Below are positions 6,169-12,001 of a stretch of DNA of 17,640 nucleotides, one piece after another. The DNA comes from Candidatus Caccousia avistercoris (GTDB lineage: Bacteria; Bacillota; Clostridia; Oscillospirales; Acutalibacteraceae): contig DVMK01000100.1 in NCBI GenBank assembly GCA_018715025.1, positions 1 through 17,640 on the forward strand, read 5' to 3'. Under the pieces are notes generated by a model that worked only from the letters and a program-made list of their open reading frames with translations, did no database searches and was not told the origin of the DNA. The translations under genes were made by a program, and so were the position numbers. Positions within the stretch are counted from its first letter, which is position 1. Each line of letters starts with the position of its first letter.

Positions 6169-7290
6169 TCAGCCCAGGCTGAACAGCATAGGCGCGTAGG
6201 TAATCATCATATAAGCAATCATCAGGCATACGGCCAGGGGTGTGTTCACGCCGCCGCGGCTGCGCAGCTGCAGCTCACGGTCAGAGGGCTCGGGGAACCC
6301 CTGGTACACAGCCTGCACCTTTTTGGTGCAGAAGTTCATGTAAACCCGGTTCGCCTTGAACCCCACCACGACCATAATGACAAGCTGCACCACACGCAGG
6401 GCAAGGGGCAGGAACACAAGCGCCACCCTCTCCGGCGGCTCCTGGAACAGAAGCTGCCAGAACTGCTCCGCGTTGAAGGTGAGGTAGAGCGCAGCCTGGT
6501 TGGAATCCATGCCGGCCTGGCTCATCAGCTGCAGGATCATGTCGCTGGTGACAGTGCTGCAGTAGAGGGAAACCAGATAAATCGCCGCCATCACGGCGGT
6601 CAGAATCGCCCCCAGCTTGTACTGCTTCCGGTAGAGCATCCACCCGCCGGTGCAGAGGAAGGCACAGAAGTTGAAGCGCCTGCGGCCGTATTTCTGCTGG
6701 TTGGCGAACACAGGCAGGTAGTAGGAGGTGTTTGCCTGCACGAATTTTGCCACGTCGCCGGCCGGCACGCCGTTTATTTTCTCATCGGCCGGCACGCCGC
6801 CCAGGGGATCGAACAAAAAGGGGATGGGCGGCCCCTGGAAGGGCTGCTGGGGGTTCCCGCCCTCAGGGCGGTTCTGCTGGGGCTGGCCGTAAGCGCCCCA
6901 GGTGTTTCCCATTGGCGGCTGCTGGCTGTTGGGGAAGTCGGTGGGGGAGGGCGGCGCGCCGTAGCGGCTGTTGAACTGGCCGTAGTTGTTCTGGGGGCCG
7001 ATGGGCGGTTCCCCTGTGAGGGACATGCCGCAGTGGTCGCAGAACAGCGCGCCGGGGGCGTTGGGCTTCCCGCAGCGGGGGCAGCGCTTTTCCTCCGCAT
7101 CCTTTGCCGCAGAGGCAGGGGGCTGCCACGCCTCAGGCGTGCCGTGCTTTTCCTCGTAAATGCAGTGCCCGGCCTTCTGGTAGCATTCCCTGTGGTAAGG
7201 CGCCCCGCATTCCGGGCATACGACAATGTCGTCGTCCTTCCCAAAAGATTTGCCGCACACAGGGCACTGGATACCGGTGTAGTCTATCAT
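6169..7290 (-). CDS. RING-like zinc finger and zinc-ribbon membrane protein (DUF2628-like)
   Basis: This 373-residue protein is of unknown function. An N-terminal RING-like metal-binding module has C9/C12, C25/C28, H33/C36 and H42/C43 in the order CPVCGK...CPECGAPYHRECY...GHC. A zinc ribbon follows, C70-x2-C73 and C84-x2-C87. Residues 93-165 form a Pro/Gln/Asn/Gly-rich, probably disordered linker. The C-terminal half is membrane-embedded with hydrophobic segments at about 210-222, 227-243, 288-311 and 350-373. The aromatic stretch FNFCAFLCTGGWMLYRKQYK resembles DUF2628 proteins. The ATG at 7290 has AGGAGG 8 bases upstream; a TTG at 7296 is too close to that site. It precedes galU in the same operon, hinting at envelope glycolipid or polysaccharide work, but this is inference only. 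Confidence 0.8.
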   Translation of the reverse strand: MIDYTGIQCPVCGKSFGKDDDIVVCPECGAPYHRECYQKAGHCIYEEKHGTPEAWQPPASAAKDAEEKRCPRCGKPNAPGALFCDHCGMSLTGEPPIGPQNNYGQFNSRYGAPPSPTDFPNSQQPPMGNTWGAYGQPQQNRPEGGNPQQPFQGPPIPFLFDPLGGVPADEKINGVPAGDVAKFVQANTSYYLPVFANQQKYGRRRFNFCAFLCTGGWMLYRKQYKLGAILTAVMAAIYLVSLYCSTVTSDMILQLMSQAGMDSNQAALYLTFNAEQFWQLLFQEPPERVALVFLPLALRVVQLVIMVVVGFKANRVYMNFCTKKVQAVYQGFPEPSDRELQLRSRGGVNTPLAVCLMIAYMMITYAPMLFSLG

Positions 7291-7309
7291 ACGCAAGTCC
7301 TCCTAAAGA

Positions 7310-7354
7310 ACGGCGGCTGCCGCCGTCCATGGGTACCCCATCCGGGAAGATGGG
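7310..7354 (-). promoter_or_regulatory. Two hairpins in the leader of the RING-like gene
   Basis: Two perfect inverted repeats lie between the promoter and the gene: CCCATC-TTCCCG-GATGGG (7354-7337) and the near-continuous palindrome ACGGCGGC-A-GCCGCCGT (7326-7310). The second ends 4-5 bases before the AGGAGG ribosome-binding site (7305-7300). Neither has a T-run, so a role in translation or mRNA stability is more likely than termination. Confidence 0.5.
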
Positions 7355-7362
7355 CTGAGTCT

Positions 7363-7391
7363 ATTGTATATTTTTTTTTGAAAAACTGCAA
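7363..7391 (-). promoter_or_regulatory. Promoter of the RING-like gene and galU
   Basis: On the minus strand TTGCAG (7391-7386), a 17-base spacer and TACAAT (7368-7363) fit a sigma-A promoter. An A9 tract lies in the spacer. Transcription would begin near 7356. Confidence 0.75.
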
Positions 7392-7462
7392 CGCAAAAAT
7401 CAGGAAGTTTTCACGCTATTCACAATTTTCCCCATCCATTTTTGAAAAAAGGGGGCCTGCGC

Positions 7463-7496
7463 TTTACTTTTACGGCCAGATACCGTATAATATAAT
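7463..7496 (+). promoter_or_regulatory. Promoter of prfB
   Basis: TTTACT (7463-7468), a 17-base spacer and TATAAT (7486-7491) are seen. A second TATAAT overlaps at 7491-7496. The predicted leader is about 90 bases. Confidence 0.7.
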
Positions 7497-7591
7497 CTGT
7501 ATGCATCCCCCTGGCGGAACGGCTTCGGCCTTTGCCCGGCGGGTGATTTTGGTTTCAAATAAAGAACGCGGAAAGGCTTGTGAGACTGGAT

Positions 7592-8725
7592 ATGCTGCAA
7601 TTTGATGAACTGAGGCTGGAACTGGAAGGGCTGGAGCCCGAGATCAAGGATCTGTCGGAGGCTCTGGGCCTGAAAGCCATGGCCAACGAGGCTGCCGAGC
7701 TGGATATGAAGGCGTCCGAGCCGGGCTTTTGGGACGATACGGCCCGTTCCCAGAAGATCCTACAGCGTTCCAGCTATTTGAAAAATAAAATCGAGGCCTA
7801 CGAAAAGCTGAAATCCTCCTACGAGGACGCCCTGGCCCTGGTGGAACTGGGCAACGAGGAAAACGACGCGTCCCTTCTGTCGGAGGCCCAGGAGGAAGTA
7901 AAGAAGATTAAAGAAAGCCTGGAGGAGCAGCGGCTTTCCACCCTGCTCACCGGGGAGTACGACGGCAAGAACGCCATTCTCACCTTCCACGCCGGGGCAG
8001 GCGGCACCGAGGCTCAGGATTGGGCGGAGATGCTGTACCGCATGTACAACCGCTGGGCAGAGCGCCACGGCTACAAGGTGACGACCCTGGATTATCTGGA
8101 CGGCGAAGAGGCCGGGCTGAAAAGCGCCAGCATCCTGATTGAGGGCGAGAACGCCTACGGCTTTTTGAAAAGCGAAAACGGGGTGCACCGCCTGGTGCGC
8201 GTTTCCCCCTTCGACGCTTCGGGCCGCCGCCACACCTCCTTCGCTTCCCTGGAGGTTATGCCGGAAATTGACGACACCATAGAGGTGGAGATTAACCCGG
8301 ACGACATTAAAATGGAGGTGTACCGGGCCAGCGGCGCGGGCGGCCAGAAGGTAAACAAGACCTCCTCCGCCGTGCGCCTCATCCACATTCCCACCGGCAT
8401 TGTGGTTTCCTGCCAGGTAGAGCGCAGCCAGTACCAGAACCGGGACGTGGCCATGCGCATGCTGAAGTCCAAGCTGCTGGAAATTAAGGAAAGGGAACAC
8501 CTGGAGCGCATAGAGGACATTAAGGGCGACCAGAAAGAGATCGCCTGGGGCAGCCAGATCCGCTCCTATGTCTTTATGCCCTACACCCTGGCAAAGGACC
8601 ACCGCACCGGCTTTGAGAACGGCAACATCAACGCGGTGATGGACGGCGACCTGGACGGCTTCATCAACGCTTACCTGAAAGCGCAGAACCTGGGCACCCT
8701 GGGCAATTACGGGGACGACGCCTAA
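7592..8725 (+). CDS. prfB: Peptide chain release factor 2
   Basis: RF2 releases the finished peptide at UGA and UAA codons. Counting from the ATG at 7592 gives 377 residues. The stop-codon-reading tripeptide SPF lies at 205-207 and the catalytic GGQ at 250-252, the same positions as in Escherichia coli RF2. SPF identifies RF2 rather than RF1. HAGAGGTEAQDWAEML and SQIRSYVFMPYTLAKDHRT are also family signatures. An in-frame GTG at 7580 would add four residues; neither start has a good ribosome-binding site (GGAAAGG sits only 3 bases before the GTG), so the start is uncertain. The reading frame is continuous, with no CTT-TGA frameshift site near codon 25. The gene is monocistronic, with its own promoter and terminator. 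Confidence 0.96.
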   Translation: MLQFDELRLELEGLEPEIKDLSEALGLKAMANEAAELDMKASEPGFWDDTARSQKILQRSSYLKNKIEAYEKLKSSYEDALALVELGNEENDASLLSEAQEEVKKIKESLEEQRLSTLLTGEYDGKNAILTFHAGAGGTEAQDWAEMLYRMYNRWAERHGYKVTTLDYLDGEEAGLKSASILIEGENAYGFLKSENGVHRLVRVSPFDASGRRHTSFASLEVMPEIDDTIEVEINPDDIKMEVYRASGAGGQKVNKTSSAVRLIHIPTGIVVSCQVERSQYQNRDVAMRMLKSKLLEIKEREHLERIEDIKGDQKEIAWGSQIRSYVFMPYTLAKDHRTGFENGNINAVMDGDLDGFINAYLKAQNLGTLGNYGDDA

Positions 8726-8731
8726 AAACAG

Positions 8732-8767
8732 CAGGAGGACGCCGCCGCGGCATCCTCCTGATTTTTT
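8732..8767 (+). terminator. Terminator of prfB
   Basis: The perfect stem CAGGAGGA/TCCTCCTG (8732-8739 with 8753-8760) encloses an inner GCCG/CGGC and is followed by T6 at 8762-8767. Confidence 0.9.
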
Positions 8768-8786
8768 CCGGAAGGGGGACGTACCG

Positions 8787-9386
8787 GTGGAACACAGGCC
8801 TGAAGTGCCGCTGAACTGTTACTTCCAGGCGTGCTATAACCCTGCGCTGGAGGAGGAGATCCGCAAATGCAAGGAGATCTGCTACCGCTATAACCAGGGG
8901 AACCCCAACGACCGGGAAGGCCAGCGGGCCATTCTGGCGGGGCTGTTCGCCCATTTGGGGAGGGAGGCGGTCATTATGCCGCCCTTCTGGTGCGACTATG
9001 GGTACCACATCTCTGTGGGGGATTATTTCTACGGAAACCACAACCTGATCATCACCGACGGGGCGCCCGTCACCTTTGGCGACCATGTGTTTGTGGCCCC
9101 CAACTGCTGCTTCACCACCGCAGAGCACGCCGTTGACCCGGAACAGCGGAAGGCCGGCATCGAGGTGGCCAAGCCCATCACGGTGGGCAGCAATGTGTGG
9201 ATTGGGGCGGGGTGCACCATTCTGGCGGGGGTTACCATAGGCAGCAACACGGTGGTGGGCGCAGGCAGCGTGGTGACAAGGTCCCTTCCGGGCGGCGTGG
9301 TGGCGGCTGGCGTGCCCTGCCGGGTGCTGCGGGCCGTCACTGAGGCGGACAAGCGCCGCTACCCCATGTACAGCGGGCAAGGGTAA
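8787..9386 (+). CDS. maa: Sugar O-acetyltransferase of the maltose/galactoside acetyltransferase family
   Basis: This 199-residue cytoplasmic enzyme transfers acetyl from acetyl-CoA to a sugar or related hydroxyl. It has an N-terminal Mac-like helical part (LEEEIRKCKEICYRYNQGNP) and a left-handed beta-helix of hexapeptide repeats (ITVGSNVWIGAGCTILAGVT, IGSNTVVGAGSVVT). The catalytic histidine is probably H114 in TAEHAVDPEQR, matching the TATHPLDPEER segment of Maa and LacA. The end, PGGVVAAGVPCRVLR, is the usual C-terminal turn. The start is GTG, with GAAGGGGG about 8 bases upstream. It lies between two terminators, so it depends on read-through from prfB or a promoter I do not see. The true substrate cannot be read from sequence, and the gene symbol is a family name. 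Confidence 0.87.
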   Translation: MEHRPEVPLNCYFQACYNPALEEEIRKCKEICYRYNQGNPNDREGQRAILAGLFAHLGREAVIMPPFWCDYGYHISVGDYFYGNHNLIITDGAPVTFGDHVFVAPNCCFTTAEHAVDPEQRKAGIEVAKPITVGSNVWIGAGCTILAGVTIGSNTVVGAGSVVTRSLPGGVVAAGVPCRVLRAVTEADKRRYPMYSGQG

Positions 9387-9394
9387 AAAACGCG

Positions 9395-9415
9395 GGGCGC
9401 TGCGGGCGCCCTTTT
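9395..9415 (+). terminator. First terminator after the acetyltransferase gene
   Basis: GGGCGC-TGCGG-GCGCCC (9395-9411) is followed by T4. It starts 9 bases after the stop codon. Confidence 0.7.
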
Positions 9416-9425
9416 CAAAACGGCG

Positions 9426-9480
9426 GCAGGCGGTCGCGGGGTCGTTTTCCAACGGCCTCTGCCCGCCTGCTTTTCTTTTT
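9426..9480 (+). terminator. Second, long terminator hairpin
   Basis: The outer stem GCAGGCGG/CCGCCTGC (9426-9433 with 9463-9470) and the inner stem GGGTCGTT/AACGGCCT, closed by a TTCC loop, are followed by TTTTCTTTTT. It backs up the first terminator, or it could be the 3' end of a small RNA. Confidence 0.75.
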
Positions 9481-9482
9481 CC

Positions 9483-9590
9483 GCCGGCCCGGGCGGGTAG
9501 AACCGGTGAAAAAGGCCATACTACCCTCAGGCGATAAGAGCGAAAGAGGCGTTCCGCCGCCTTTACCCGCAGCTGCGGCGCGGAATTATA
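9483..9590. other. Unidentified foldable block in the long intergenic region
   Basis: GCGGGTA (9493-9499) can pair with TACCCGC (9564-9570), while the overlapping GGGTAG (9495-9500) can pair with CTACCC (9521-9526). AGGCG/CGCCT (9529-9533 with 9558-9562) and GGCG-TTC-CGCC (9548-9558) form inner hairpins, and CGCAGCTGCG (9569-9578) is a perfect palindrome. The two first pairings exclude each other. On the minus strand a TATAAT (9590-9585) with a poor -35 precedes the block. The strand is not decided, no Rfam family is recognised, and no open reading frame fits. Confidence 0.4.
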
Positions 9591-9683
9591 AAATTTTTGA
9601 AAATTTTCTGATGTAGAAAAGGAAAAACCAGGAAGAATATACAAAGATCTGCCGAAAGCTGCCTGGAAGAGGGAGGGGGGATC

Positions 9684-9712
9684 TTGACAGTGTTTCGGAA
9701 TCCATGTATTAT
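9684..9712 (+). promoter_or_regulatory. Near-consensus promoter of the rnjA gene run
   Basis: A perfect TTGACA (9684-9689), a 17-base spacer and TATTAT (9707-9712) give a start near 9719. It lies 215-220 bases upstream of the rnjA start codon, leaving a long leader. The AT-rich stretch at 9584-9620 lies upstream. Confidence 0.85.
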
Positions 9713-9718
9713 GAGAAT

Positions 9719-9933
9719 AATATTTGTGTCCGGAAGGTTCCCCCGTGCCTGCCACTGCTGCGGCGTGTGAGCAAAAAGGGGCGGGGAAGACCAGGGGGAT
9801 GCTCCCCCTGGTAGATGTGAGTCGGGAAAAGACATAAAATAGAAAATTTTTACCGTAAGGGCAGTGGCCGTCCCCGCACCGTTTGCGCAGGGCTTTCTTT
9901 TCCATGCCCTTATGGAGAGACGGAGGTTTTAGT
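9719..9933 (+). promoter_or_regulatory. Long structured 5' leader of rnjA with attenuator-like 3' half
   Basis: The first half (9723-9838) folds as a junction. TTTGTGTC (9723-9730) pairs with GACATAAA (9831-9838). GGTTCCCC (9736-9743) pairs with GGGGAA-GA-CC (9783-9792, two-base bulge). CCAGGGGG-ATGCT-CCCCCTGG (9791-9811) is a perfect hairpin. In the second half TAAGGGCA (9856-9863) is perfectly complementary to TGCCCTTA (9905-9912), close to the ribosome-binding site at 9922-9926. A competing terminator-like hairpin, CCCCGC with GCG-CA-GGG (9872-9892), is followed by CTTTCTTTT. AGGGC (9889-9893) can also pair with GCCCT (9906-9910). This is typical of a leader that switches, but no known riboswitch class is recognised. 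Confidence 0.55.
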
Positions 9934-11946
9934 TTGTCAGACGAAAACAGCATCGGATTGTACGGCAAAATTGAGGTAAAGAAGCCGGCGGATCAGGAAA
10001 TCGGCGGGAACGCGGTTTCCCTTGCAGCGGCCCAGTCCGCCGCGGACGGGCACGGGGAGGGGGAAGCCCCCAAGGAGCAGCGACCCCGCAGGCCGCGCCG
10101 CCGCCCCCAGCAGCAGAAAGCAGAGGGGAAGCAGGCCAAAGCGCCCAAAGCCGCCGCCGCCAAAAAGCAGGAGCCTGCGGCCAGAGCCGCCCAGAAGCCG
10201 GCCGGGCAGAAGGCCCCCAGGGCCGCTGCGGAAAAGCCGGCCCAGGCGCAGCGCCCCGCCCGGGGCCGCCGCCGGGCAGAGCCTGCCAAGCCGCCTGTGC
10301 GCGTTTATTTCCTGGGCGGCCTGAATGAGATTGGAAAGAATTTTACCCTGTATGAGTGCGGGGAGGATATGGTCATTGTGGACTGCGGCATGGCCTTCCC
10401 CGACGGAGATATGCTGGGTGTGGACCTGGTGCTGCCGGACTTCACCTTTGTAGAGCGGAACGCGGAGAAAATCCGGGGCATTGTCATCACCCATGGGCAC
10501 GAGGACCACATCGGCGCCCTGCCCTACCTGCTGAAGCGGGTAAACCTGCCGGTGTACGCCACGCGGCTTACGGTGGGCCTGATCGAGGGCAAGCTGCGGG
10601 AGCACGGCCTGCTGGGCAAGGCAAAGCTGCACGTCACCAGCCCGGGCGAGACGGTAAAGCTGGGCTGCATGGAGGTGGAGTTCATCCATGTGAACCATTC
10701 CATTCCGGACGCGGTGGCCTTCGCCATCCACACCCCCGCGGGGGTGCTGGTTCACACCGGCGACTTCAAAATTGACTGCACCCCGGCGCAGGGAGAGATG
10801 ATCGACCTGGGCCGCCTGGCCCAGCTGGGGAAGGAGGGCGTCCTGGCCCTTTTGGCCGACTCTACCAACGCAGAGCGCCCCGGCTACACCATGACGGAGC
10901 AGAAGGTGAACGACTCCTTTGAAAGCCTGTTCCGCCGGGCGGAAAACAGCCGCCTCATCATCGCCACCTTCGCCTCCAACATCAGCCGCGTGCAGCAGAT
11001 CATCAACTGCGCGGTGCGCTACGGCAGAAAGGTGGCCCTTTCCGGCCGTTCCATGCTGAACGTGATGGGCATCGCCATGGAGATGGGCTACCTGGAGGTT
11101 CCGGACGGCGTGCTCATCGACATCGACATGATTTCCCGCTACCCCAAAGAGCAGATTGTGCTGGTCACCACCGGCAGCCAGGGCGAGCCCATGAGCGCCC
11201 TGGCCCGCATGGCCTTCGCCGACCACCGGAAGGTGGAGGTGGGCCCCGGCGACTTCATCATCATCTCGGCCCGGCCCATTCCCGGCAATGAAAAGACGGT
11301 GGGCAACGTGGTAGACGAACTGATGAAGCGGGGCTGCCAGGTGGTGTACGAGTCTATGTACGAGGTGCATGTTTCCGGCCACGCCTGCCAGGGCGAGCTG
11401 AAAATCATGCAGGGCATTGTGCATCCGAAATATTTCATTCCGGTGCACGGCGAACAGAAGATGCTGCAGAAGCATGCCGGCCTGGCGCGGGCCATGGGGA
11501 TGCCGGATTCCCGCATCTACATCGGCGACATCGGCGACGTGCTGGAAATCAGCGAAAGCGGCATGAAAAAGGTGGGGACGGTGCCCGCCGGCCGCGTGCT
11601 GGTGGACGGCCTGGGCGTGGGCGACGTGGGCAGCATTGTCCTGCGCGACCGCAAGCACCTGGGCGAGGACGGCCTCATTGTGGTGGTGTGCACCATTTCC
11701 TCTGAGACGGGCCACGTGGTGGCCGGGCCGGACGTGGTTTCCCGCGGGTTTGTGTATGTGCGGGAGTCCGAGCCCCTCATTGACGACGCCAGAGCGCTGG
11801 TAAACCGGATTCTGGACGGCTGCGCCGACAGCGGCGTGCGGGATTGGGGCACCTTGAAAACCAAGGTGAAGGACGGGCTTTCCCGCCTGCTTTACGACAA
11901 GACCCGCCGCAGCCCCATGATTCTGCCGATTATTATGGAGGTGTGA
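9934..11946 (+). CDS. rnjA: Ribonuclease J with a long basic N-terminal extension
   Basis: RNase J is a 5'-3' exonuclease and endonuclease of the metallo-beta-lactamase/beta-CASP class, central to mRNA decay and rRNA maturation in Firmicutes. From the TTG at 9934 the protein has 670 residues. The zinc motif THGHEDHIGA places H187, H189, D191 and H192 in the active site. HTGDFKIDCTP, ADSTNAERPGYT, ATFASNISRVQQI, TTGSQGEPMSAL and VSGHACQGELKIM are further family motifs. The conserved core starts at about residue 122 (VRVYFLGGLNEIGKN). Residues 1-121 are a low-complexity extension rich in Ala, Lys, Arg, Pro and Gln that B. subtilis RNase J1 lacks. The TTG is chosen because GGAGG (9922-9926) lies 7 bases upstream; the ATG at 9883 would sit inside the leader hairpins with no good site. 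It is the first gene of the run to hpt. Confidence 0.95.
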   Translation: MSDENSIGLYGKIEVKKPADQEIGGNAVSLAAAQSAADGHGEGEAPKEQRPRRPRRRPQQQKAEGKQAKAPKAAAAKKQEPAARAAQKPAGQKAPRAAAEKPAQAQRPARGRRRAEPAKPPVRVYFLGGLNEIGKNFTLYECGEDMVIVDCGMAFPDGDMLGVDLVLPDFTFVERNAEKIRGIVITHGHEDHIGALPYLLKRVNLPVYATRLTVGLIEGKLREHGLLGKAKLHVTSPGETVKLGCMEVEFIHVNHSIPDAVAFAIHTPAGVLVHTGDFKIDCTPAQGEMIDLGRLAQLGKEGVLALLADSTNAERPGYTMTEQKVNDSFESLFRRAENSRLIIATFASNISRVQQIINCAVRYGRKVALSGRSMLNVMGIAMEMGYLEVPDGVLIDIDMISRYPKEQIVLVTTGSQGEPMSALARMAFADHRKVEVGPGDFIIISARPIPGNEKTVGNVVDELMKRGCQVVYESMYEVHVSGHACQGELKIMQGIVHPKYFIPVHGEQKMLQKHAGLARAMGMPDSRIYIGDIGDVLEISESGMKKVGTVPAGRVLVDGLGVGDVGSIVLRDRKHLGEDGLIVVVCTISSETGHVVAGPDVVSRGFVYVRESEPLIDDARALVNRILDGCADSGVRDWGTLKTKVKDGLSRLLYDKTRRSPMILPIIMEV

Positions 11947-12001
11947 GGGGCTTTCGGATTAACGCCGCGGGCGTGCGCGGCAGTGCAAAGGAGTGGGCTG
12001 C

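Noticed and set aside
4705..7605. A 966-codon open frame on the plus strand
   Set aside because: It runs antisense to ssb, rpsF, galU and the RING-like gene. Its translation has no domain logic, and it also runs through both divergent promoters. It is a shadow caused by high third-position GC.
9501..9570. Possible RNase P RNA piece (GGTGAAAAAGG, GATAAGAGCG)
   Set aside because: The hallmark GAGGAAAGTCC region and the matching 3' half are absent, so the similarity is probably chance.
9736..9840. Possible cobalamin riboswitch before rnjA
   Set aside because: Fragments such as CCACTG and GGGGAAGAC resemble the B12 box, but the upstream GGTG core and the spacing are missing and the downstream gene makes no sense for B12. 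Kept only as an unclassified structured leader.
9883..9933. ATG start for RNase J at 9883
   Set aside because: It lies inside the attenuator-like hairpins without a Shine-Dalgarno. The TTG at 9934 has GGAGG at ideal spacing.
9937..11715. Long minus-strand open frame opposite rnjA (592 codons)
   Set aside because: It is an exact shadow of the RNase J gene, rich in His/Ala/Gln, with no ribosome-binding site or family motif.
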